Of a DNA stretch of 64,000 bases, positions 35,701 through 48,185 are shown piece by piece (the stretch's first letter is position 1; the number at the start of each line of letters is the position of its first letter). A program made the translations under genes and the position numbers. The DNA comes from Chondrosia reniformis (Eukaryota > Porifera > Demospongiae > Chondrillida > Chondrillidae). Under the pieces are notes generated by a model. It did not search any database, had not been told where the DNA came from, and saw only the letters and a list, made by a program, of their open reading frames with translations. Location: the NCBI GenBank assembly GCA_947172415.1, contig OX359201.1, forward strand, positions 6,808,501 to 6,872,500, read 5' to 3'.

Positions 35701-38700
35701 TTCATATAGCAGTAATTTAAAGTACATTAAGTGCTGTAACTCTTCCAAATGAAGAGATATGAGTCTTAAACTCTATCTAAGTATTCACAGAGATGTATGA
35801 AAGGTTTTCATTGAGTTTTGAAAATTTTAATATCTACTCAAATTTGCCCTATCTCTCACCATACATTAACTTCATATAGCAGTAATTTAAAGTACATTAA
35901 GCGCCGTAACTCTTCCAAATGAAGAGATATGAATCTTAAACTCTATGTCAGTATTCAAAAAGATGTTTGGAAGGTTTTTATTGAGTTTTGCAAATTTTAA
36001 TATCTACTCAAATTTGCCCTATCTCTCACCATACATTAACTTCATATAACAGTAATTTAAAATACATTAAATGCTGTAACTCCTCAAAATGAAGAGATGT
36101 GAATCTTAAACTTTATCTCAGCATTCACAGAGATGTATGAAAGGTTTTCATTTAGTTTTGCAAGTTTTGATATCTACTCAAATTTGCCCTATCTCTCACC
36201 ATACATTAACTTGGTATAGCAGTAATTTAAAGTACATTAAGTGCTGTAACTCTTCCAAATGAAGAGATATGAATCTTAAACTTTATCTCAGCATTCAAAG
36301 AGATGTATGAAAGGTTTTCATTGAGTTTTGCAAATTTTGATATCTACTCAAATTTGCCCTATCTCTCACTATGCATTAACTTCATATAGCAGTAATTTAA
36401 AGTACATTAAGTGCTGTAACTCTTCCAAATGAAGAGATATGAGTCTTAAACTCTATCTAAGTATTCACAGAGATGTATGAAAGGTTTTCATTGAGTTTTG
36501 AAAATTTTAATATCTACTCAAATTTGCCCTATCTCTCACTATACATTAACTTCATATAGCAGTAATTTAAAGTACATTAAGCGCCGTAACTCTTCCAAAT
36601 GAAGAGATATGAATCTTAAACTCTATGTCAGTATTCAAAAAGATGTTTGGAAGGTTTTTATTGAGTTTTGCAAATTTTAATATCTACTCAAATTTGCCCT
36701 ATCTCTCACCATACATTAACTTCGTATAGCAGTAATTTAAAGTACATTAAGTGCTGTAACTCTTCCATATGAAGAGATATGAATCTTAAACTCTATCTCA
36801 GTATTCAGAGAGATGTATGAAAGGTATCCAATGAGTTTTGCAAATTTTAATATCTACTCAAATTTGCCCTATCTCTCACTATACATTAACTTCATATAAC
36901 AGTAATTTAAAGTACATTAAATGCTGTAACTCCTCAAAATGAAGAGATGTGAATCTTAAACTTTATCTCAGCATTCACAAAGATGTTTGAAAGGTTTTCA
37001 TTGAGTTTTGCAAATTTTGATATCTACTCAAATTTGCCCTATACGTATCTCTCACTATACATTAACTTCATATAATAGTAATTTAAAGTACATTAAGTGC
37101 TGTAACTCTTCCAAATGAAGAGATATGAGTCTTAAACTCTATCTCAGTATTCACAGAGATGTATGAAAGGTTTTCATTGAGTTTTGAAAATTTTGATATC
37201 TACTCAAATTTGCCCTATCTCTCACCATACATTAACTTCGTATAACAGTAATTTAAAGTACATTAAGCGCCGTAACTCTTCCAAATGAAGGGATATGAAT
37301 GTTAAACTCTATGTCAGTATTCAAAAAGATGTATGAAAGGTTTTCATTGAGTTTTGCAAGTTTTGATATCTACTCAAATTTGCCCTATCTCTCACCATAC
37401 ATTAACTTCGTATAGCAGTAATTTAAAGTACATTAAGTGCTGTAACTCTTCCAAATGAAGAGATATGAATCTTAAACTTTATCTCAGCATTCACAGATAT
37501 GTATGAAAGGTTTTCATTGAGTTTTACAAGTTTTGATATCTACTCAAATTTGCCCTATCTCTCACTATGCATTAACTTCATATAGCAGTAATTTAAAGTA
37601 CATTAAGTGCTGTAACTCTTCCAAATGAAGAGATATGAGTCTTAAACTCTATCTAAGTATTCACAGAGATGTATGAAAGGTTTTCATTGAGTTTTGAAAA
37701 TTTTAATATCTACTCAAATTTGCCCTATCTCTCACCATACATTAACTTCATATAGCAGTAATTTAAAGTACATTAAGCGCCGTAACTCTTCCAAATGAAG
37801 AGATATGAATCTTAAACTCTATGTCAGTATTCAAAAAGATGTTTGGAAGGTTTTTATTGAGTTTTGCAAATTTTAATATCTACTCAAATTTGCCCTATCT
37901 CTCACCATACATTAACTTCGTATAGCAGTAATTTAAAGTACATTAAGTGCTGTAACTCTTCCATATGAAGAGATATGAATCTTAAACTCTATCTCAGTAT
38001 TCAGAGAGATGTATGAAAGGTATCCAATGAGTTTTGCAAATTTTAATATCTACTCAAATTTGCCCTATCTCTCACCATACATTAACTTCGTATAACAGTA
38101 ATTTAAAGTACATTAAGCGCCGTAACTCTTCCAAATGAAGGGATATGAATGTTAAACTCTATGTCAGTATTCAAAAAGATGTATGAAAGGTTTTCATTGA
38201 GTTTTGCAAGTTTTGATATCTACTCAAATTTGCCCTATCTCTCACCATACATTAACTTCGTATAGCAGTAATTTAAAGTACATTAAGTGCTGTAACTCTT
38301 CCAAATGAAGAGATATGAATCTTAAACTTTATCTCAGCATTCACAGATATGTATGAAAGGTTTTCATTGAGTTTTACAAGTTTTGATATCTACTCAAATT
38401 TACTCTATCTCTCACTATACGTACATTAACTTCAAATAGCAGTAATTTAAAGTACATTAAGTGCTGTAACTCTTCCAAATGAAGAGATATGAATCTTAAA
38501 CTTTATCTCAGCATTCACAGAGATGTATGAAAGGTTTTCATTGAGTTTTGCAAGTTTTGATATCTACTCAAATTTGCCCTATCTCTCACCATACGTACAT
38601 TAACTTCGTATAGCAGTAATTTAAAGTACATTAAGTGCTGTAACTCTTCCAAATGAAGAGATATGAATCTTAAACTTTATCTCAGCATTCACAGATATGT

Positions 38701-40129
38701 ATGAAAGGTTTTCATTGAGTTTTGAAAATTTTAATATCTACTCAAATTTGCCCTATCTCTCACTATACATTAACTTCGTATACAGTTATTTAATCTACAT
38801 TATAGTGCTGTAACTCTTCCAAATGAAGAGATATGAATCTTAAACTCTATCTCAGTATTCACAAAGATGTTTGAAAGGTTTTCATTGAGTTTTTCAAATT
38901 TTGAAATCTACTAAAATTTGCCTTATCTCTCACTATACGTACATTAACTTCTTATAGCAGTAATAAATAGTACATTAAGTGCTGTAACTCTTCAAAATGA
39001 ATCTTCAACTTTATCTAAGCATTCATAGAGATGTATGAAAGGTTTTCATTGAGTTTTGCAAATTTTGATATCTACTCAAATTTGCCCTATCTCTCACCAT
39101 ACATTAACTTCGTATAGCAGTAATTTAAAGTACATTAAGTGCTGTAACTCTTCCATATGAAGAGATATAAATCTTAAACTTTATCTCAGCATTCACAGAG
39201 ATGTATGAAAGGTATCCAATGAGTTTTGCAAATTTTAATATCTACTCAAATTTGCCCTATCTCTCACCATACATTAACTTCGTATAGCAGTAATTTAAAG
39301 TACATTAAGTGCTGTAACTCTTCCATATGAAGAGATATGAATCTTCAACTTTATCTAAGCATTCATAGAGATGTATGAAAGGTTTTCATTGAGTTTTGCA
39401 AATTTTGATGTCTACTCAAATTTGCCCTTTCTCTCACCATACATTAACTTCGTATAGCAGTAATTTAAAGTACATTAAGTGCTGTAACTCTTCCAAATGA
39501 AGAGATATGAATCTTAAACTCTATGTCAGTATTCACAAAGATGTTTGAAAGGTTTTCATTGAGTTTTGCAAATTTTAATATCTACTCAAATTTGCCCTAT
39601 CTCTCACTATACATTACCTTCATATAACAGTAATTTAAAGTACATTAAGCGCCGTAACTTTTCCAAATGAAGAGATATGAATCTTAAACTCTATCTCAGT
39701 ATTCACAAAGATGTTTGAAAGGTTTTCATTGAGTTTTGCAAATTTTGATATCTACTCAAATTTGCCCTATCTCTCACCATACATTAACTTCGTATAGCAG
39801 TAATTTAAAGTACATTAAGTGCTGTAACTCTTCCATATGAAGAGATATAAATCTTAAACTTTATCTCAGCATTCACAGAGATGTATGAAAGGTTTTCATT
39901 GAGTTTTGCAAGTTTTGATATCTACTCAAATTTGCCCTATCTCTCACTATACATTAACTTCAAACAGCAGTAATTTAAAGTACATTAAGTGCTGTAACTC
40001 TTCCAAATGAAGAGACATGAATCTTCAACTCTATCTCAGCATTCAGAGAGATGTATGAAAGGCATCCAATGAGTTTGGCGAGTTTTGATTATATACTCAA
40101 ATTTGCCCTATCTCTCACCATACATTAAC
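32786..40129. repeat. 170-bp satellite, segment 2 (about 43 monomers)
   Basis: The longest uninterrupted run. Successive ATTAACTTC positions are 170 bp apart (for example 33121, 33291, 33461, 33631). Variant monomers recur in the same order (for example CATATAGCAG with GCGCCG, then TTTGGAAGGTTTTTATTG), which indicates higher-order repeat units and local duplication. Confidence 0.95.
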
Positions 40130-41178
40130 TAACCCTAATTGCGTAATACTATAAATGGCCGACCTTGAGTAGGTATAAGAGTGAAATACGGTACTTCATA
40201 TATTTCTGTAAAAATTAAAACTCTTTGAAAGATTTCTTATACACATGGATATGCACTGTGTAGTACTTGATTGCTGTTGAAGCAGTATTTATCCACATAT
40301 ATTATATGGATGTCGTTAAAGTGAAATTTTGCCGATCGACGGCCAACGAAACTCCAAAGAAAAAAAATTGGACCATACCGAACGCTACCATCCACGACGC
40401 TCAGAGGCCGGGATCGGTGGTAACGCTCTGCCGAGTTGAGCTTTGGGTGTCACTTGCGTGAGAAGAACCAGTTCTTCTCGATATGGCCGACTCATATGAA
40501 TCCTAAGATATCAGATGCCAATCCCACATTACGTGGAACCCCCCCGAAATCCGGATTATTGGTGAGCACGTCTCTATGGCACCAACCGATTAGGAGACAG
40601 CTTCAGAGTCTAAGCGCTACCAACCTCTATGGGAACCGCAACCACCATAGAGATGTGTCCAGGTAGGCCTACTTTATAAGGTTTTGCGCTTCTATTTAAA
40701 CAACAAAATTTCAAAAGGAAACGATTGTGGTTGGCGCTATTCCATACTTAAGAATAGGGTATTTGCGAGAAAAATGTAGTCAAATTATACCAAGTTAATT
40801 CGGGATCAGTGCATCGTTCCAAGCCATTTTAAAGGTATATCCAGTATTTGTGGTTCATCTAGAAACTGGGAAAAATGGATAGAATCCTGTAAGTGTCTTG
40901 ATTGGCGGAGGAGAACTACTTTTCTGGTCCCATGTAGAAACGATTTTTGCGAGAGGTGTTCCGATATGAACGTAAACTAGTATAACCAGCCACACTCAAT
41001 CTCAATTGCTGTAATAGCATAATGGCTACCGGCCTCTATATAAAGACCTTCTGATAGCTGCGTTCTGGACTGTCCCTGCGTGTTTCTAGTTGCCCCATTC
41101 ATGTCAAATCATTTTAACTTGGTATGCCGATAATTTCCATAATAGTATCGCACGATATAAATGCTACACCATTAAAGG
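40130..41178. mobile_element. 1049-bp insert in satellite, copy 2
   Basis: Same length, ends and insertion point as copy 1; only scattered single-base differences are seen (for example TTGCTGTTG at 40270 for TTGTTGTTG). The flanking left monomer carries the same diagnostic variant as in copy 1. Confidence 0.85.
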
Positions 41179-43561
41179 TCGTATAGTAGAAATTTAATGT
41201 ACATTATAGTGCTGTAACTCTTCCAAATGAAGAGATATGAATCTTAAACTCTATGTCAGTATTCACAAAGATGTTTGAAAGGTTTTCATTGAGTTTTGCA
41301 AATTTTAATATCTACTCAAATTTGCCCTATCTCTCACCATACGTACATTAACTTCATATAACAGTAATTTAAAGTACATTAAGCGCCGTAACTCTTCCAA
41401 ATGAAGAGATATGAATCTTAAACTCTATCTCAGTATTCACAAAGATGTTTGAAAGGTTTTCATTGAGTTTTGCAAATTTTAATATCTACTCAAATTTGCC
41501 CTATCTCTCACCATACATTAACTTCGTATAACAGTAATTTAAAGTACATTAAGCGCCGTAACTCTTCCAAATGAAGAGATATGAATGTTAAACTCTATGT
41601 CAGTATTCAAAAAGATGTATGAAAGGTTTTCATTGAGTTTTGCAAGTTTTGATATCTACTCAAATTTGCCCTATCTCTCACCATACATTAACTTCGTATA
41701 GCAGTAATTTAAAGTACATTAAGTGCTGTAACTCTTCCAAATGAAGAGATATGAATCTTAAACTTTATCTCAGCATTCACAGATATGTATGAAAGGTTTT
41801 CATTGAGTTTTACAAGTTTTGATATCTACTCAAATTTACTCTATCTCTCACCATACATTAACTTCAAATAGCAGTAATTTAAAGTACATTAAGTGCTGTA
41901 ACTCTTCAAAATGAAGAGATATGAATCTTAAACTTTATCTCAGCATTCACAGAGATGTATGAAAGGTTTTCATTGAGTTTTGCAAGTTTTGATATCTACT
42001 CAAATTTGCCCTAACTCTCACCATACATTAACTTCGTATAGCAGTAATTTAAAGTACATTAAGTGCTGTAACTCTTCAAAATGAAGGGATATGAATCTTA
42101 AACTTTATCTCAGCATTCACAGATATGTATGAAAGGTTTTCATTGAGTTTTGAAAATTTTAATATCTACTCAAATTTGCCCTACGTATCTCTCACTATAC
42201 ATTAACTTCGTATACAGTTATTTAATCTACATTATAGTGCTGTAACTCTTCCAAATGAAGAGTTATGAATCTTAAACTCTATCTCAGCATTCACAAAGAT
42301 GTTTGAAAGGTTTTCATTGAGTTTTTCAAATTTTGAAATCTACTAAAATTTGCCTTATCTCTCACTATACGTACATTAACTTCTTATAGCAGTAATAAAT
42401 AGTACATTCAGTACTGTAACTCTTCCAAATGAAGAGATATGAATCTTAAACTCTACCTCAGTATTCACAGAGATGTATGAAAGGCATCCAATGAGTTTTG
42501 CAAATTTTGATATCTACTCAAATTTGCCCTATCTCTCACTATACATTAACTTCGTATAGCAGTAATTTAAAGTACATTAAGTGCTGTAACTCTTCCAAAT
42601 GAAGAGATATGAATCTTAAACTCTATGTCAGTATTCACAAAGATGTTTGAAAGGTTTTCATTGAGTTTTGCAAATTTTGATATCTACTCAAATTTGCTCT
42701 ATCTCTCACTATACATTAACTTCGTATAGCAGTAATTTAAAGTACATTAAGTGCTGTAACTCTTCCAAATGAAGAGATATGAATCTTAAACTCTACCTCA
42801 GTATTCACAGAGACGTATGAAAGGCATCCAATGAGTTTTGCAAATTTTAATATCTACTCAAATTTGCCCTATCTCTCACTATACATTACCTTCATATAAC
42901 AGTAATTTAAAGTACATTAAGCGCCGTAACTTTTCCAAATGAAGAGATATGAATCTTAAACTCTATATCAGTATTCACAAAGATGTTTGAAAGGTTTTCA
43001 TTGAGTTTTGCAAATTTTGATAGCTACTCAAATTTGCCCTATCTTTTAACTTCGTATAGCAGTAATTTAAAGTACATTAAGTGCTGTAACTCTTCCATAT
43101 GAAGAGATATAAATCTTAAACTTTATCTCAGCATTCACAGATATGCATGAAAGGTTTTCATTGAGTTTTGCAAGTTTTGATATCTACTCAAATTTGCCCT
43201 ATCTCTCACCATACATTAACTTCGTATAGCAGTAATTTAAAATACATTAAGTGCAGTAACTCTTCCAAATGAAGAGATATGAATCTTTAAGTCTATCTCA
43301 GTATTCACAAAGATGTTTGAAAGGTTTTCATTGAGTTTTGAAAATTTTGATATCTACTCAAATTTGCCCTATCTCTCACTATACATTAACTTCATACAGC
43401 AGTAATTTAAAGTACATTAAGTGCTGTAACTCTTCCAAATGAAGAGACATGAATCTTCAACTCTATCTCAGCATTCAGAGAGATGTATGAAAGGCATTCA
43501 ATGAGTTTGGCGAGTTTTGATTATATACTCAAATTTGCCCTATCTCTCACCATACATTAAC
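41179..43561. repeat. 170-bp satellite, segment 3 (about 14 monomers)
   Basis: Same monomer family; begins with TCGTATAGTAGAAATTTAATG, shared with the start of segment 4, and ends in the same TTTGGCGAG monomer that precedes every insert. Confidence 0.95.
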
Positions 43562-44610
43562 TAACCCTAATTGCGTAATACTATAAATGGCCGACCTTGA
43601 GTAGGTATAAGAGTGAAATACGGTACTTCATATATTTCTGTAAAAATTAAAACTCTTTGAAAGATTTCTTATACACATGGATATGCACTGTGTAGTACTT
43701 GATTGTTGTTGAAGCAGTATTTATCCACATATATTATATGGATGTCGTTAAAGTGAAATTTTGCCGATCGACGGCCAACGAAACTCCAAAGAAAAAAAAT
43801 TGGACCATACCGAACGCTACCATCCACGACGCTCAGAGGCCGGGATCGGTGGTAACGCTCTGCCGAGTTGAGCTTTGGGTGTCACTTGCGTGAGAAGAAC
43901 CAGTTCTTCTCGATATGGCCGACTCATATGAATCCTAAGATATCAGATGCCAATCCCACATTACGTGGAACCCCCCCGAAATCCGGATTATTGGTGAGCA
44001 CGTCTCTATGGCACCAACCGATTAGGAGACAGCTTCAGAGTCTAAGCGCTACCAACCTCTATGGGAACCGCAACCACCATAGAGATGTGTCCAGGTAGGC
44101 CTACTTTATAAGGTTTTGCGCTTCTATTTAAACAACAAAATTTCAAAAGGAAACGATTGTGGTTGGCGCTATTCCATACTTAAGAATAGGGTATTTGCGA
44201 GAAAAATGTAGTCAAATTATACCAAGTTAATTCGGGATCAGTGCATCGTTCCAAGCCATTTTAAAGGTATATCCAGTATTTGTGGTTCATCTAGAAACTG
44301 GGAAAAATGGATAGAATCCTGTAAGTGTCTTGATTGGCGGAGGAGAACTACTTTTCTGGTCCCATGTAGAAACGATTTTTGCGAGAGGTGTTCCGATATG
44401 AACGTAAACTAGTATAACCAGCCACACTCAATCTCAATTGCTGTAATAGCATAATGGCTACCGGCCTCTATATAAATACCTTCTGATAGCTGCGTTCTGG
44501 ACTGTCCCTGCGTGTTTCTAGTTGCCCCATTCATGTCAAATCATTTTAACTTGGTATGCCGATAATTTCCATAATAGTATCGCACGATATAAATGCTACA
44601 CCATTAAAGG
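43562..44610. mobile_element. 1049-bp insert in satellite, copy 3
   Basis: Third copy of identical length. The TATA-like motif reads CTATATAAATACC instead of CTATATAAAGACC. Otherwise near-identical to copies 1 and 2. Confidence 0.85.
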
Positions 44611-47600
44611 TCGTATAGTAGAAATTTAATGTACATTATAGTGCTGTAACTCTTCCAAATGAAGAGATATGAATCTTAAACTCTATGTCAGTATTCACAA
44701 AGATGTTTGAAAGGTTTTCATTGAGTTTTGCAAATTTTAATATCTACTCAAATTTGCCCTATCTCTCACCATACATTAACTTCATATAACAGTAATTTAA
44801 AGTACATTAAGCGCCGTAACTCTTCCAAATGAAGAGATATGAATCTTAAACTCTATGTCAGTATTCAAAAAGATGTTTGGAAGGTTTTCATTGAGTTTTG
44901 CAAATTTTAATATCTACTCAAATTTGCCCTATCTCTCACCATACATTAACTTCGTATAACAGTAATTTAAAGTATATTAAGCGCCGTAACTCTTCCAAAT
45001 GAAGGGATATGAATCTTAAACTCTATCTCAGTATTCACAAAGATGTTTGAAAGGTTTTCATTGAGTTTTGCAAATTTTAATATCTACTCAAATTTGCTCT
45101 ATCTCTCACCATACATTAACTTCGTATAACAGTAATTTAAAGTACATTAAGCGCCGTAGCTCTTCCAAATGAAGAGATATGAATCTTAAACTTTATCTCA
45201 GCATTCACAGATATGTATGAAAGGTTTTCATTGAGTTTTACAAGTTTTGATATCTACTCAAATTTACTCTATCTCTCACTATGCATTAACTTCGTATAGC
45301 AGTAATTTAAAGTACATTAAGTGCTGTAACTCTTCAAAATGAAGGGATATGAATCTTAAACTTTATCTCAGCATTCACAGATATGTATGAAAGGTTTTCA
45401 TTGAGTTTTGAAAATTTTAATATCTACTCAAATTTGCCCTATCTCTCACTATACATTAACTTCGTATACAGTTATTTAATCTACATTATAGTGCTGTAAC
45501 TCTTCCAAATGAAGAGATATGAATCTTAAACTCTATCTCAGTATTCACAAAGATGTTTGAAAGGTTTTCATTGAGTTTTGCAAATTTTGATATCTACTCA
45601 AATTTGCACTATATCTCTCACTATACATTAACTTCATATAACAGTAATTTAAAGTACATTAAGTGCTGTAACTCTTCCAAATGAAGAGATATGAGTCTTA
45701 AACTCTATCTCAGTATTCACAGAGATGTATGAAAGGTTTTCATTGAGTTTTGAAAATTTTATTATCTACTCAAATTTGCCCTATCTCTCACCATACGTAC
45801 ATTAACTTCGTATACAGTTATTTAATCTAAATTATAGTGCTGTAACTCTTCCAAATGAAGAGATATGAATCTTAAACTCTATCTCAGTATTCACAAAGAT
45901 GTTTGAAAGGTTTTCATTGAGTTTTTCAAATTTTGAAATCTACTAAAATTTGCCTTATCTCTCACTGTACGTACATTAACTTCTTATAGCAGTAATAAAT
46001 AGTACATTCAGTACTGTAACTCTTCCAAATGAAGAGATATGAATCTTAAACTCTACCTCAGTATTCAGAGAGATGTATGAAAGGCATCCAATGAGTTTTG
46101 CAAATTTTAATATCTACTCAAATTTACCCTATCTCTCACCATACATTTACTTCGTATAGCAGTAATTTAAAGTACCTTAAGTGCTGTAACTCTTGAAAAT
46201 GAAGAGATATGAATCTTAAACTTTATCTCAGCATTCACACAGATGTATGAAAGGTTTTCTTTGAGTTTTGCAAATTTTGATATCTACTCAAATTTGCCCT
46301 ATCTCTCACTATACATTAACTTCATTTAGCAGTAAGTTAAAGTACATTAAGTGCTGTAACTCTTCCAAATGAAGAGATATGAATCTTAAACTGTATCTCA
46401 GCATTTACAGAGATGTATGAAAGGCATTCAATGAGTTTTGCAAGTTTTGATATCTACTCAAGTTTTCCCTATCTCTCACCATACATTAACTTCGTATAGC
46501 AGTAATTTAAAGTACATTAAGTGCTGTAACTCTTCCAAATGAAGAGATATGAAACTTAAACTCTATCTCAGTATTCACAAAGATGTTTGAAAGGTTTTCA
46601 TTGAGTTTTGAAAATTTTGATATCTACTCAAATTTGCCCTATATCTCTCACTATACATTAACTTCATATAGCAGTAATTTAAAGTACATTCAGTGCTGTA
46701 ACTCTTCCAAATGAAGAGATATGAATCTTAAACTCTATCTCAGTATTCACAAAGATGTTTGAAAGGTTTTCATTGAGTTTTGAAAATTTTGATATCTACT
46801 CAAATTTGCACTATATCTCTCAATATACATTAACTTCATATAACAGTAATTTAAAGTACATTAAGTGCTGTAACTCTTCCAAATGAAGAGATATGAGTCT
46901 TAAACTCTATCTCAGTATTCACAGAGATGTATGAAAGGTTTTCATTGAGTTTTGAAAATTTTAATATCTACTCAAATTTGCCCTATCTCTCACCATACAT
47001 TAACTTCGTATACAGTTATTTAATCTACATTATAGTGCTGTAACTCTTCCAAATGAAGAGATATGAATCTTAAACTCTATCTCAGTATTCACAAAGATGT
47101 TTGAAAGGTTTTCATTGAGTTTTTCAAATTTTGAAATCTACTAAAATTTGCCTTATATCTCACTATACGTACATTAACTTCTTATAGCAGTAATAAATAG
47201 TACATTCAGTACTGTAACTCTTCCAAATGAAGAGATATGAATCTTAAACTCTACCTCAGTATTCAGAGAGATGTATGAAAGGCATCCAATGAGTTTTGAA
47301 AATTTTAATATCTACTCAAATTTACCCTATCTCTCACCATACATTTACTTCGTATAGCAGTAATTTAAAGTACATTAAGTGCTGTAACTCTTGAAAATGA
47401 AGAGATATGAATCTTAAACTTTATCTCAGCATTCACAGAGATGTATGAAAGGTTTTCATTGAGTTTTGCAAATTTTGATATCTACTCAAATTTGCCCTAT
47501 CTCTCACTATACATTAACTTCATTTAGCAGTAAGTTAAAGTACATTAAGTGCTGTAACTCTTCCAAATGAAGAGATATGAATCTTAAACTCTATCTCAGT

Positions 47601-47680
47601 ATTCCCAGAGATGTATGAAAGGCATCCAATGAGTTTTGCAAATTTTGATATCTACTCAAATTTACCCTGTGTAGAGATAG
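44611..47680. repeat. 170-bp satellite, segment 4 (about 18 monomers)
   Basis: Same monomer family with a recurring short variant (TCGTATACAGTTATTTAATC; TCTTATAGCAGTAATAAATA) repeated at about 45460, 45815 and 47005, again suggesting multi-monomer duplication. A strongly diverged monomer follows to about 47870. Confidence 0.93.
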
Positions 47681-47877
47681 GCAAATATGAGTGTAAATCA
47701 AAATTTCCTTAATAATATCTCTCTCCATACATTAAATTTGTATACCTGGATATTTTGTACATTTACTTCTGTAACTCTTGCAAATGGAAAGATATGAAGC
47801 TTTGTGTGTCAGCATTCACAGAACTCCATTAAGCATGATCAATGAGTTTTGGAAATTTTTATTTACACTCATAAATA

Positions 47878-47932
47878 TTGTCAGTGCTGAAAGTCTAAGC
47901 TATATATACCTATTTGCTGGAGTTTTCAGCAT
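47878..47932 (-). repeat. Right terminal inverted repeat
   Basis: TTGTCAGTGCTGAAAGTCTA then AGCTATATATACCTATTTGC and TGGAGTTTTCAGCAT: the inverted partner of 30471-30536. Confidence 0.85.
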
Positions 47933-48185
47933 ATATACTATTTATGGTATATTGTAAAAAGCTTCATGGACTACAGGTGCTCAGTTATGGTGAGTGCACT
48001 AATTACTGGTATTGTTTGCTCTTAATATGCTTTACATATAGTGAGATTGGTTGGTTAAAAAGTTCTGAGTTTTTGTCAAAAATACAAAGAATAAACATAC
48101 ATTTGATGTTTTAAACAAATGCTTATAAAAATGTTCAAACAAAAGACGAACACATAAAATACTCCTAAAAGTGGCTATCAGAAGC
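47933..48185. other. AT-rich flank right of the satellite block
   Basis: About 250 bp of AT-rich sequence leading into the 3' end of the ADAMTS-like gene. It probably contains the minus-strand 3' untranslated region. No other feature seen. Confidence 0.5.

Larger units (their letters stand above)
30471..47932. mobile_element. Inverted-repeat-bounded 17.5-kb satellite block (putative giant non-autonomous element)
   Basis: The whole gene-free block is framed by a matching inverted repeat: 30471-30536 on the left and 47878-47932 on the right. Inside are a short unique lead (30537-30700), four satellite segments with a 170-bp monomer, three copies of a 1049-bp insert, and a diverged last monomer (about 47690-47870). 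No transposase, reverse transcriptase or other protein domain is visible, so any mobility would depend on enzymes from elsewhere. A longer target-site duplication was not found; both ends can be read as flanked by AT. Alternative: a satellite array whose edges carry an inverted repeat for another reason, such as a folded-back duplication. Confidence 0.6.
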
